22,110 nucleotides of DNA from the NCBI GenBank assembly GCA_945872285.1, contig CAMBZR010000059.1, positions 1-22,110 of the forward strand. Reading direction: 5' to 3'. The position numbers were made by a program, and so were the translations under genes. This DNA comes from Bordetella parapertussis. GTDB lineage: Bacteria > Pseudomonadota > Gammaproteobacteria > Burkholderiales > Burkholderiaceae_B. The number at the start of each line of letters is the position of its first letter. Within the stretch, counting starts at the first letter, position 1. The notes beneath the pieces were generated by a model that was given only the letters and a program-made list of their open reading frames with translations, was not told the origin of the DNA and ran no database searches. Of this stretch, positions 7,943 through 16,131 are shown in pieces.

Positions 7943-7971
7943 GCGCCACGCGTTTTAGTCCACGCGTGCGC
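7943..7971. terminator. Stem-loop between convergent ruvA and the Bug gene
   Basis: GCGCCACGCG (7943-7952) can pair with CGCGTGCGC (7963-7971), with one bulged base and a 10-nt loop. It covers the 3' end of the Bug gene and follows the ruvA stop. No T-run follows on either strand, so intrinsic termination is only a guess. Confidence 0.3.
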
Positions 7972-8968
7972 CTGATAACTTTACGGCCTGCGCCCAATTT
8001 TTAACCTCAGTGTCGATCACTTTTTGAAAGGCCTCGGGCGAGCTGTTATTAATCTCACCCCCCATTTCAAGCAAGCGTTGCTGCATCCCCGGGTCGGCCA
8101 CAATCCGCTGCACATCTTGGTAAATTTTTTGACGTAAGGCCTGCGGCATTGACCCCGGGCCAAATAAGCCAAACCAGGTCGCAGCGTTAAAGCCCGCGAC
8201 TCCGGCCTCGGTCATGGTGGGAACCTTGTCAAGCGCTAGGGCGCGGGTGGGGTGCGCCAGTGCAAGCCCCCGTAGTTTTCCGGATTTAATATAAGGCAAC
8301 GCCGCAGAGAGCGTCACAAACGCCACCTGCACTTGACCACCGATTAAATCCGTCAACATCGGCGCATCGCCCTTGTATGGTACGTGCACGAAGGGCACGC
8401 CAGTTTTGGCCTTAAACAGTTCGCCCGTCAAATGCTGGGGCGTGCCGTTTCCGGTGGACGCCATGGACAAACCATTTTTTTGCGCCTTCGCGTACGCAAC
8501 CAAATCAGACACCGTATCAACCGGCAAGGTCGCAGTCGTGACCAACACCAGAGGGATCGTCGAGATCAAAGCAATCGGGGCAAAATCTTTAAGGGGATCG
8601 TAGTTCAGCTTGGCATAAAGACTTGCGCTAATCGTGTGCGCCGCGGTGGTCATATACAGCAGATAACCGTCGCCGGGTGCGCGTGCAATCGCCTCTGCGG
8701 CAACCGTGGTGCCCGCGCCGGGACGATTACTCACAACCACCTGTTGCCCCCAGACCGCAGGAAGTTTCTCAGCAAGCAGTCGCGCAATCACATCCGTCGC
8801 CCCACCCGCCGGGTAGGGCACCACCAAAGTCACTGCTTTTTGAGGAAACTCAGCTGCCAGCGCTTGGGTCGCAAGCACACTCGCGCAAAGTGCGAGCGCC
8901 GCCAGAACGGTCAAAGACACCAAACGCAGGCGATTGATTGTTTGAGCGAACCAACGATTCATTTTCAT
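7955..8968 (-). CDS. Bug-family periplasmic solute-binding protein (TctC type)
   Basis: The 337-aa protein has a Sec signal peptide: basic start MKMNRWFAQTINRLR, then a hydrophobic stretch, with likely cleavage after ATQALA near residue 39. The mature part shows typical Bug features: FPQKAVTLVVPYPAGGATDVIARL, NRPGAGTTVAAEAIARAPGDGYLL, VPYKGDAPMLTDLIGGQVQVAF and VPTMTEAGVAGF. These are the substrate-binding components linked to tripartite tricarboxylate transporters; hundreds of orphan copies occur in Bordetella relatives, binding carboxylates, amino acids or nicotinate-type ligands. No TctA/TctB gene is near, so it is an orphan and its ligand cannot be told. AGGA lies 7 nt before the ATG. Confidence 0.93.
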   Translation of the reverse strand: MKMNRWFAQTINRLRLVSLTVLAALALCASVLATQALAAEFPQKAVTLVVPYPAGGATDVIARLLAEKLPAVWGQQVVVSNRPGAGTTVAAEAIARAPGDGYLLYMTTAAHTISASLYAKLNYDPLKDFAPIALISTIPLVLVTTATLPVDTVSDLVAYAKAQKNGLSMASTGNGTPQHLTGELFKAKTGVPFVHVPYKGDAPMLTDLIGGQVQVAFVTLSAALPYIKSGKLRGLALAHPTRALALDKVPTMTEAGVAGFNAATWFGLFGPGSMPQALRQKIYQDVQRIVADPGMQQRLLEMGGEINNSSPEAFQKVIDTEVKNWAQAVKLSGARVD

Positions 8969-9168
8969 GTGATCATCCTGTTACCTATCGATAAATTATT
9001 CAGCCCAGTGTTGCGTTTGCCAAAGCGCACGAAACTCTGCGTCCGCCTTCTTTAATCGGGCTTGCCAGAGACCGCTCGCGAACAGCCCTTAACAACCCAG
9101 TACTAGTGCCCTGCAATATTTTAGATAGTGTTGCATCAGTCGTCTCCGTTAATTGAACGTTAAACACG
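8969..9168. other. Spacer upstream of the Bug gene
   Basis: No convincing gene was seen. On the minus strand a 30-codon frame (8996-9088) without an ATG reads LWQARLKKADAEFRALWQ and onward, which is protein-like in composition and may be a gene remnant. The Bug promoter should lie in this spacer, but no clear -35/-10 pair was found. Confidence 0.3.
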
Positions 9169-10197
9169 TCATTTTATTTTTTTGTGCTGCTCTTCTAGCC
9201 AGGCGAGTAAGCGGGCGACACCTTCTTTCATGGGGACGATTGGTTTCCAGCCAATCACCTCGCCCGCCTTGTCATGGGGGATGTGAAACGCACCGCCCGA
9301 GGTCAGGCGAACTTTGCCAGGTGGGTCGGGACGAATCTCTGGTTTGAGTGAGCTTTTGCAATACTCAAGGACCAACTGAACGAGTTCGCCGGTCGTGATG
9401 GGGGCCGGGCCTGAGACATTGACGGCCACATCGGTCGCGGCACTTTTTAAAGCGGCCACGTTCGCGCGTGCCACATCCGAGACGTGCACAAAATGTTTCG
9501 TATCGGTGCCATCGCCCGGCAAAACAGGCGCCAGCCCTTTTCGAACCAGATCGTAGGTTTCCATGATGTAAAGCGAGTTCGCGGCCCGATAATGCTGACG
9601 CTCTCCGTATACCGTTGAATACCGCAAGACCACATAATCCTGACCGGCGCTTTGATGATAATGGCGGCATAACTGCTCGCCCATGATCTTTGACGCACCA
9701 TACAAAATCGCGGCGGGTGGCGCGCCCACTGAATAAAAAGGTGTTTCTTCGTGCAAAGCGCCTTTGATGCCAGTGCCGTAACCGTAGACCGCATTCGACG
9801 AGGCGAAGATAAATTTTTTAACTTGATTGACACGGCAAGCTTCGAGCATGTTTTGCGCGCCACGAATATTCACATCGACCGCTTGCCACGGCGTTTGCGA
9901 AAATCCCAAAGTCATATATGCGGCCAGGTGCACGACGCCATCAACGCCTTTCGTGGCGTCTAACAGTTCTGGCAATCGCATTAAGTCTGCGCGTACGATC
10001 TTGACGCGTGGATCGCTTTGCAAATGCGCGATCGCCTCCATCGAGCCGAACGAAAAGTTATCGAGCAGCAAGACTTCACGCGCACCTTCTTTTAATAATA
10101 AATCTGCCGTGTGCGAGCCCACCAGGCTCGCTGCGCCTGCAATTAAAATGCGCGAGTCTTGAATATTAAGAGCCTTACCTTGTTTAACGTTTGCCAT
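9169..10197 (-). CDS. NAD-dependent epimerase/dehydratase (extended SDR)
   Basis: The 342-aa protein has a Rossmann fold with a nucleotide loop AGAASLVGSH (20-29), a strand-2 acidic end LLLDNFSFG, the catalytic FASSNAVYG serine region and Y166/K170 in LYGASK. The C-terminal part (WKPIVPMKEGVARLLAW) is typical of UDP-glucose 4-epimerase-like extended SDRs. It probably acts on a nucleotide sugar or a related NAD-bound substrate in the cytoplasm. The middle glycine of the usual TGGxGxxG loop is Ser24. The substrate cannot be assigned: no sugar or O-antigen genes are nearby. It lies 120 nt downstream of another SDR gene on the same strand and may be co-transcribed. Confidence 0.85.
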   Translation of the reverse strand: MANVKQGKALNIQDSRILIAGAASLVGSHTADLLLKEGAREVLLLDNFSFGSMEAIAHLQSDPRVKIVRADLMRLPELLDATKGVDGVVHLAAYMTLGFSQTPWQAVDVNIRGAQNMLEACRVNQVKKFIFASSNAVYGYGTGIKGALHEETPFYSVGAPPAAILYGASKIMGEQLCRHYHQSAGQDYVVLRYSTVYGERQHYRAANSLYIMETYDLVRKGLAPVLPGDGTDTKHFVHVSDVARANVAALKSAATDVAVNVSGPAPITTGELVQLVLEYCKSSLKPEIRPDPPGKVRLTSGGAFHIPHDKAGEVIGWKPIVPMKEGVARLLAWLEEQHKKIK

Positions 10198-10317
10198 GAT
10201 TGACTTGTCTCGTTTTGTGTTGGGTAGATTTTTGCGCTCAAACTCAGGTGACGGCCTGATACGTTAGCAGTCCAGATGCGCGTGAACGCTTGCGTATACT
10301 CGGCCGAGTCGCCTTTT

Positions 10318-11238
10318 TTAGGCACCGCCTTTTAAATAAATCGGCGCAACAGATTCGAGCGGCGTCACCACCAGATTTAACTCGGCGTTAATGGGTTCGT
10401 TCGTCACATTATCAACCGACAAGGACGCCAGATTATCGCGCGAGAGCAAGGGCTCGCCTGGCAGGCATTCAAAGATACGTGCTTGCAAACGACCGAGCGA
10501 GAGCGGCAAATCGACCACTACCCGAGGGTGACCACTCCAGAGCGCTGCAAGCTTAACGAGTTCACCTAGTGTGTAGACGCGCGGGCCCGCCAAGGCATAA
10601 GTTTTGTTGGCAGCCGCCGGCAGCGTCAGCGCCGTCATCACGGCTGTGGCCACATCCCCGACAAAGACTGGTTGCATTTTTGCGTGCGCACCCGCAATGG
10701 GCAATACAAACAAAAAGCGCGCCAGCTTGGCGAACATATTCATAAACTTATCTTCAGAACCAAACACCACCGAAGGCCTAAAAATCGTGAAGTCGCCAGA
10801 GCCGGGTGCCGCGTAACTGTCGCGAATCGCCTGCTCGCCCGCCGCCTTAGAGCGCAAATAGCCGCTTGGCCCTTGCAGGTCAGCACCCAAGGCACTGATG
10901 TGGATAAACCGCTTCACTTGGTGCGCGCGGCAAGCCTGGGCGATGCGACGTGGTAACTGCACATGGGCGCGCTCAAAATCGGCCCCGTAAGGCTGCCCTT
11001 CGCGGCTATGCAAAATACCAACAAAATTCAGGACGATGTCACAACCCGCCACCAAGGGTTCAAGCGTTGCGTCGTCGTGGATATCGGCTTGCATCACAGT
11101 CACCGTAGGATGCACCAAGAGCTCGCGGCCATGCTTAAACTGGCGCGTTGGCACGTGCACGACATGCCCCTGTGCCACCAGACGACCAATCACCTGGCGA
11201 CCGATAAACCCTGCCCCGCCAATTGCCAGAATACGCAT
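10318..11238 (-). CDS. NDUFA9-like atypical SDR, NAD(P)H-binding protein
   Basis: The 306-aa protein starts with MRILAIGGAGFIGRQVIGRL, a clean GGxGFIG loop. It has NFVGILHSREGQPYGADFERAHVQ and SALGADLQGPSGYLRSKAAGEQ, signatures of the atypical SDR group related to complex I subunit NDUFA9. The usual YxxxK appears as YLRSK. In bacteria such proteins are often annotated as complex I NDUFA9-family, but they need not be part of complex I; no nuo gene is nearby. The gene starts 17 nt downstream of the dehydratase stop, so the two are probably one transcript. Function is unproven. Confidence 0.82.
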   Translation of the reverse strand: MRILAIGGAGFIGRQVIGRLVAQGHVVHVPTRQFKHGRELLVHPTVTVMQADIHDDATLEPLVAGCDIVLNFVGILHSREGQPYGADFERAHVQLPRRIAQACRAHQVKRFIHISALGADLQGPSGYLRSKAAGEQAIRDSYAAPGSGDFTIFRPSVVFGSEDKFMNMFAKLARFLFVLPIAGAHAKMQPVFVGDVATAVMTALTLPAAANKTYALAGPRVYTLGELVKLAALWSGHPRVVVDLPLSLGRLQARIFECLPGEPLLSRDNLASLSVDNVTNEPINAELNLVVTPLESVAPIYLKGGA

Positions 11239-11255
11239 ACCGCCCCCTAAAAAAC

Positions 11256-12227
11256 TTAAGCCTGCGTGATGAAACTCGCATAAGATTTTAAGTCTACATT
11301 ACCACCGCTCAAGATCACGCCCACGCGCGCGCCAGCAGGCACCGACAAGGCTCCGTGCATGACTGCAGCGGCCCCCAGGCAGCCGGTTGGCTCGACAACG
11401 ATCTTCATGCGCTCACCAAAGAATTTCATGGTGGCAACGAGTTGCGAATCGCTAACAGTCAAAATGTCGGTCACCGTTTGTTTGATGACACCAAAGGTCA
11501 ATTGGCCCAGATACAGCGTCAGAGCGCCATCGGCAATCGACCTAGGAGGCTCAATGCGTACAACCTCGCCTTTACGTAAAGACTGTTGGCCATCGTTACC
11601 GGCCTCGGGCTCGACGCCATACAACCGGCAGGTTGGGCTCAGTGCTTGCGCCGACAAGGCGCTGCCAGCCAGCAAACCGCCACCGCCCAAGCACACCAAT
11701 AAATAATCTAACTCGCCCACGTCTTCGAACAACTCTTTTGCTGCGGTACCTTGACCCGCGATTACATGAAAATGGTCATACGGAGGAATAATTACCATGC
11801 CGGTTTTTTGCTGCAGCGCGCGTGCCACATCTTCGCGGTCTTCTTTGTAACGATCGTAGGAGACCACGGTGGCACCGTAGCCCTCAGTCGCGGCTTTTTT
11901 AGCAACGGGTGCGTCGTGCGGCATGATGATTGTGGTGGCCACGCCCAATAGTTTGCCCGACAGAGCGATCGCCTGCGCATGGTTACCAGACGAATAGGTT
12001 AGAACGCCGGCGCGACGCTGCTCTGGCGACAAATTCGCAATGGCGTTGTAGCCACCCCTGAACTTAAAAGCCCCCATGCGCTGCAGGTTTTCGCACTTAA
12101 AAAATAGCTTGGCGCCGGTCGCGCGATCGGCGGTCTCTGAGGTCAGGACAGGGGTGCGGTGCGCGACACCCTTGAGCGTGGCCGCGGCATGAACAACGTC
12201 AGCGTAAGTTGGCAAAACAATTGACAT
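11256..12227 (-). CDS. Threonine/serine dehydratase-like PLP enzyme (threo-3-hydroxyaspartate ammonia-lyase group)
   Basis: The 323-aa fold-type II PLP enzyme has the Schiff-base lysine K55 in MGAFKFRGGYNA, the substrate loop SSGNHAQAIA (79-88), the phosphate-binding GGGGLLAG (181-188) and SGGN (307-310). There is no C-terminal ACT-like domain, so it is not the isoleucine-pathway IlvA. The start PTYADVVHAAATLKGVAHRTPVL and the SIADGALTLYLG region resemble proteins annotated as threo-3-hydroxy-L-aspartate ammonia-lyase; L-threonine or L-serine dehydratase and serine racemase are alternatives. I placed the start at 12227 because MSIVLPTYADVV is the family N-terminus; the longer frame to 12596 runs antisense to ruvB. 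Confidence 0.87.
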   Translation of the reverse strand: MSIVLPTYADVVHAAATLKGVAHRTPVLTSETADRATGAKLFFKCENLQRMGAFKFRGGYNAIANLSPEQRRAGVLTYSSGNHAQAIALSGKLLGVATTIIMPHDAPVAKKAATEGYGATVVSYDRYKEDREDVARALQQKTGMVIIPPYDHFHVIAGQGTAAKELFEDVGELDYLLVCLGGGGLLAGSALSAQALSPTCRLYGVEPEAGNDGQQSLRKGEVVRIEPPRSIADGALTLYLGQLTFGVIKQTVTDILTVSDSQLVATMKFFGERMKIVVEPTGCLGAAAVMHGALSVPAGARVGVILSGGNVDLKSYASFITQA

Positions 12228-12339
12228 GAATTTTCTCGAAATCGGGTCTTTGAATAAGGGATAGTGTACGATTGTCTGAACGCTTTTGCGTGGCCCACAC
12301 CCCTTACACAGCATCACGAAGAGTAAAGACCTCGATTTC
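12228..12339. promoter_or_regulatory. Divergent promoter region of the dehydratase gene and ruvB
   Basis: These 112 nt separate two opposed starts and must hold both promoters. On the minus strand TACACT lies near 12268, a possible -10. No strong -35, operator or hairpin was seen. Confidence 0.3.
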
Positions 12340-13407
12340 ATGGCGATACAGTCCGATTCTTTAAGCTCCCGCCCCGAACCCACGCGTTTGGTGGCCCCGC
12401 AAGCCACTTCACCCAACGAGGAGTCAGTCGAGCGCGCCCTGCGCCCCCGTGCACTTGAAGAATATGTCGGCCAGCAACGGGTACGCGAGCAACTGCAAAT
12501 CTTTATTGCCGCCGCACGCAACCGGCAAGAATCGCTCGACCATGTACTGCTCTTTGGGCCACCAGGTCTAGGAAAAACCACGCTTGCACACATCATCGCC
12601 CACGAAATGGGCGTGAATCTGCGTCAAACCTCTGGACCGGTGCTTGAACGTCCGGGCGATCTGGCAGCGTTACTGACCAATCTTGAGCGCAACGACGTAT
12701 TATTCATCGATGAAATCCATCGCTTATCCCCCGTCGTCGAAGAAATCCTCTACCCAGCGCTAGAAGATTTTCAGATTGATATTCTCATCGGCGAAGGGCC
12801 GGCAGCACGAAGCGTCAAGCTTGACTTGCAACCCTTTACGTTGGTGGGCGCCACCACGCGCGCGGGGATGCTCACGAACCCTTTGCGCGACCGGTTTGGC
12901 ATTGTCTCAAGGCTCGAGTTTTACACCCCCGAAGAGCTCACCCGGATCGCCACACGCAGCGCTGGCTTATTACAAGTCCCCATTACCCCTGAAGGGGCCT
13001 CGGAAGTCGCCCGGCGTGCGCGCGGCACCCCGCGTATCGCCAATCGTTTGCTGCGCCGCGTGCGTGACTATGCGCAGGTCAAGGCTGACGGCACCATTGA
13101 TGCCACAGTGGCCAAGGCCGCGCTCTCGATGCTTGAGGTCGATCCGCAAGGGCTTGATCTAATGGATCGTAAACTTCTAGAGGCCATCATCCATAAATTT
13201 GATGGTGGGCCAGTGGGGGTCGACAGTTTGGCCGCCGCCATTGGCGAAGAGCGCGACACGATCGAAGACGTAATCGAACCTTATTTAATTCAGCACGGTT
13301 ACCTGCAGCGCACCTCACGCGGACGCATGGCCACGCAAACCACCTGGCGTCATCTGGGCTTAAAACCGCCAAGCACCGCAACCAGCGACGAACAATTATT
13401 CGACTGA
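12340..13407 (+). CDS. ruvB: Holliday junction branch-migration ATPase RuvB
   Basis: The 355-aa AAA+ motor drives branch migration with RuvA. Walker A is FGPPGLGKT (72-80) and Walker B is VLFIDEIH (120-127). The sensor/arginine-finger stretch is [18 protein letters not shown]. The C-terminal winged helix contains [29 protein letters not shown] placed the start at the ATG at 12340 since [20 protein letters not shown] matches the betaproteobacterial N-terminus; an in-frame start at 12286 adds 18 unrelated residues. It is separated from ruvCA by a 4.4-kb minus-strand block, so it needs its own promoter. Confidence 0.97.
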   Translation: MAIQSDSLSSRPEPTRLVAPQATSPNEESVERALRPRALEEYVGQQRVREQLQIFIAAARNRQESLDHVLLFGPPGLGKTTLAHIIAHEMGVNLRQTSGPVLERPGDLAALLTNLERNDVLFIDEIHRLSPVVEEILYPALEDFQIDILIGEGPAARSVKLDLQPFTLVGATTRAGMLTNPLRDRFGIVSRLEFYTPEELTRIATRSAGLLQVPITPEGASEVARRARGTPRIANRLLRRVRDYAQVKADGTIDATVAKAALSMLEVDPQGLDLMDRKLLEAIIHKFDGGPVGVDSLAAAIGEERDTIEDVIEPYLIQHGYLQRTSRGRMATQTTWRHLGLKPPSTATSDEQLFD

Positions 13408-13421
13408 GCCCAGAGGGCTCA
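13405..13421. terminator. Stem-loop at the end of ruvB
   Basis: TGAGCCC (including the ruvB stop) and GGGCTCA form a perfect 7-bp stem with a 3-nt AGA loop, in the gap between convergent ruvB and recQ. No T-run follows, so Rho-independent termination is uncertain. Confidence 0.35.
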
Positions 13422-13447
13422 CGCTTGCACAAACTGAGTGGCTTAAC

Positions 13448-15307
13448 TCACATTTGTTCAAACTCTGCAATGCAAGCCAAAATCGAGTCGCCATACGACT
13501 CGAGTTTTTTGATGCCTACACCGTTCACGTGCGACAAGGCTTCAAGGCTAGCAGGCCTGGCGCGGGCAATTTCGCCTAAAGTCGCATTTTGAAAAATGAC
13601 GTAGGCGGGCACGCCATGGCTACGGGCGATCTCGGCACGCCAACTGCGCAAGGCTTCAAAGACAGGCAGGGCTGCCAGCGGCAGGTCGGGCGGCAGCGAC
13701 TTGGCACGCGGCGCGGCCGGGCTTCGCCCTGCACGTTCAGTTAGACGTGCGGCCTCGCGTCGCAGCAGCAGCGTGCGTTCGCCCTTCAAGACTGCGCGAC
13801 TTTGATCGGTCAGGGCGAGCGTGCCATAGCCCTCTTGATCGACCATCAGCAAGCTATGCGCGAGCAGTTGTCGCAACACACTGCGCCAGGCTTGCTCAGA
13901 CAAGTCTTGGCCGATTCCAAAGACCGTCAACGCACTGTGCCCGTGCTCTAGGACGCGAGGCGTTTGCTTGCCTCGCAAAATATCAATTAAGTGACCAGCG
14001 CCATAGCGCTGCCCGCGCTCTTTCCAGAGTCGGTAAATCGTCGACAGCATTTTTTGAGCGGCGACCGTGCCGTCCCACGCCTGAGGCGGCGTCAGGCAAT
14101 TATCGCAATTGCCGCAAGCCGACATTGACTGACCAAAGTATTGCAGCAGACGCTCGCGCCGACACGTAATGGTTTCGCATAAGCCCAACATGGCATCGAG
14201 TTGTGAACCCAGTCGACGCCTGAAGGCGTCATCACCGCTCGACTCGTCGATCATGCGGCGTTGTTGCACGACGTCTTGCAAGCCGTAAGCCAGCCAGGCA
14301 GTCGCGGGTAAACCATCACGCCCGGCCCGCCCGGTTTCTTGGTAATAGCCTTCGACCGACTTGGGCAGATCGATGTGGGCCACAAAGCGTACATCAGGCT
14401 TATCGATTCCCATGCCAAACGCGATCGTCGCCACCATCACAATGCCGTCTTCACGCAGAAACCGAGACTGGTTTTTGGCCCGAAGCGCCGCGCCCAACCC
14501 GGCGTGATAGGGCAAGGCCTCGATGCCTTGTTCGCACAAAAAGGCGGCGGTCTCGTCAACTTTGTTGCGCGACAAACAATAGACAATCCCCGCATCGCCG
14601 GCATGCTCTTGGCGCAACAGTTGTAAGAGTTGCTTGCGCACCTCTTGTTTTTCGACAATGTGATAGCGAATATTGGGCCGATCAAAACTTGCGACAAAGT
14701 GCTGCGCATCGTGTAAAGCCAAGCGTTCGGCGATCTCGCTGCGGGTCACATCGGTGGCAGTGGCCGTGAGTGCTAGGCGCGGCACTTCGGGCCAGCGTTC
14801 GTGCAACATCGACAAGCCCAGGTATTCGGGTCTAAAGTCGTGCCCCCACTGTGACACGCAATGGGCCTCGTCGATCGCGAACAACGCCAGCTTGCCACGC
14901 GAAAGCAGTTGCAGGCAACGCTCGGTCAACAACCGCTCGGGCGCCACGTAAAGTAAGTCGAGTTCACCGGCTAAAAAAGCCTGCTCGACCTCGCGCGAAT
15001 CCTGCCAGTCTTGGGTTGAGTTTAAAAAAGCGGCCCGCACGCCCAGTTCGGTCAACGCGTCGACTTGATCTTGCATCAAAGCAATCAAAGGCGACACGAC
15101 AATGCCGACACCTGCACGAACAAGCGCAGGGACTTGATAACAAAGGGATTTTCCACCGCCCGTGGGCATCAGAACGAGGGCATCGCCCCCACCAATCACG
15201 TGCTCAATAATTGCCTGCTGATCGCCCCGAAAGGCTTCATAGCCAAACACGCGAGCCAACACCCTGGCGGCACCACTTTTGGCTTTTGAATCAGTCAGCA
15301 TTGTCAT
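13448..15307 (-). CDS. recQ: ATP-dependent DNA helicase RecQ
   Basis: The protein is 619 aa from the ATG at 15307; a start at 15301 or 15364 is possible. Helicase core: FRGDQQAII, Walker A MPTGGGKS (47-54), DEAH box (146-149) with [14 protein letters not shown], and [12 protein letters not shown]. Motifs V/VI are [17 protein letters not shown] and [12 protein letters not shown]. The RQC zinc site is C382, C398, C401 and C404 (ACGNCDNC), followed by the winged helix and a C-terminal HRDC domain with [19 protein letters not shown]. It unwinds recombination intermediates 3'-5'. It converges on ruvB and diverges from the two-component operon across 107 nt. Confidence 0.96.
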   Translation of the reverse strand: MTMLTDSKAKSGAARVLARVFGYEAFRGDQQAIIEHVIGGGDALVLMPTGGGKSLCYQVPALVRAGVGIVVSPLIALMQDQVDALTELGVRAAFLNSTQDWQDSREVEQAFLAGELDLLYVAPERLLTERCLQLLSRGKLALFAIDEAHCVSQWGHDFRPEYLGLSMLHERWPEVPRLALTATATDVTRSEIAERLALHDAQHFVASFDRPNIRYHIVEKQEVRKQLLQLLRQEHAGDAGIVYCLSRNKVDETAAFLCEQGIEALPYHAGLGAALRAKNQSRFLREDGIVMVATIAFGMGIDKPDVRFVAHIDLPKSVEGYYQETGRAGRDGLPATAWLAYGLQDVVQQRRMIDESSGDDAFRRRLGSQLDAMLGLCETITCRRERLLQYFGQSMSACGNCDNCLTPPQAWDGTVAAQKMLSTIYRLWKERGQRYGAGHLIDILRGKQTPRVLEHGHSALTVFGIGQDLSEQAWRSVLRQLLAHSLLMVDQEGYGTLALTDQSRAVLKGERTLLLRREAARLTERAGRSPAAPRAKSLPPDLPLAALPVFEALRSWRAEIARSHGVPAYVIFQNATLGEIARARPASLEALSHVNGVGIKKLESYGDSILACIAEFEQM

Positions 15308-15414
15308 GCCGGTATTGTAGGGGATTGCGAAGTGTCTACAGGCAAGCGCACAAGATCGTTTCAATTGATTTCAAGACGCTTGCCCAAACCCGCGCCACGT
15401 TGCACACTCTGAGG

Positions 15415-16131
15415 ATGGACTCACGAACTAGCCTTGAAGCGCGCGTAAAAATTTTAGTGGTCGACGACGATCCCGCACTGCGTCAGTTGCTGGCAGACTA
15501 TCTGAACAAGCACGGGTTTGATACGCTGGTTGCGCCCGACGCGACCGATTTGCCTGCCCGTATTTTGCGTTTTGCCCCCGAACTCCTTGTGCTTGATCGC
15601 ATGATGCCAGGCATCGATGGCGCCGAAGCGTGTCGAGCCTTGCGCGCGCAGGGCGAAGATATCCCGGTCATTCTTCTCACCGCGCGCGATGAGGCCGTTG
15701 ACCGTATCATCGGCCTCGAAGCAGGTGCCGACGATTATGTTGGCAAACCTTTTGATCCGCGCGAATTGCTCGCCCGTATTCAAGCTGTACTGCGCCGCAA
15801 GCGTGGCGCGTCGACCTTAACCAAAAATGCACCTGTGCAATTTGGTGCGTTCACGTTTGATCCCGTTATGCGTCAACTCACGCGCGACGCTGAGGTGGTC
15901 AAACTGACCGGTGGCGAAATCAATTTGCTCGAAGCCTTGATTCGCAATCCCGGCAAGCCCTTATCGCGAGAAAAACTGCTCACCCTTGCGCGCGATGACG
16001 AGTCGGGCGAGCGTAACGACCGCGCCATTGATATCGCGATTTTGCGCCTGCGTCGCGCGCTTGAAGACGACCCTAAACAGCCACGCTGGATTCAAACCGT
16101 CTGGGGCACCGGCTATCGTTTTTCGCCGTGA
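15415..16131 (+). CDS. OmpR-family response regulator
   Basis: The 238-aa regulator has a receiver domain (about 12-125) with the acidic pocket D17/D18, phospho-acceptor D61 (LVLDRMMPGIDG), T89 and K111 (YVGKPFDPRELLARI). The C-terminal winged-helix DNA-binding domain (about 140-236) ends RWIQTVWGTGYRFSP. I set the start at 15415 because the receiver begins soon after; the frame is open to 15211 but that part overlaps the recQ start region. GAGG directly abuts the ATG. Its stop overlaps the kinase start by 4 nt, so they form a cognate pair. It resembles OmpR in general; whether it is the orthologue of Bordetella RisA cannot be told. Confidence 0.93.
   Translation: MDSRTSLEARVKILVVDDDPALRQLLADYLNKHGFDTLVAPDATDLPARILRFAPELLVLDRMMPGIDGAEACRALRAQGEDIPVILLTARDEAVDRIIGLEAGADDYVGKPFDPRELLARIQAVLRRKRGASTLTKNAPVQFGAFTFDPVMRQLTRDAEVVKLTGGEINLLEALIRNPGKPLSREKLLTLARDDESGERNDRAIDIAILRLRRALEDDPKQPRWIQTVWGTGYRFSP

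Noticed and set aside
8384..9055. A 223-aa plus-strand frame over the Bug gene
   Set aside because: It is opposite a well-conserved secreted protein and is rich in Arg, Gln and His with no recognisable motif; a codon-bias shadow.
10298..10319. Palindrome ACTCGGCCGAGT followed by T6 on the plus strand, looking like a terminator
   Set aside because: No plus-strand gene ends here; both flanking genes are on the minus strand, and the stem is only 6 bp with no room for a loop.
12228..12596. A 123-codon N-terminal extension of the dehydratase
   Set aside because: It runs antisense through ruvB and its composition is Arg/Ser/Cys-rich like a shadow frame. The family N-terminus starts at 12227.
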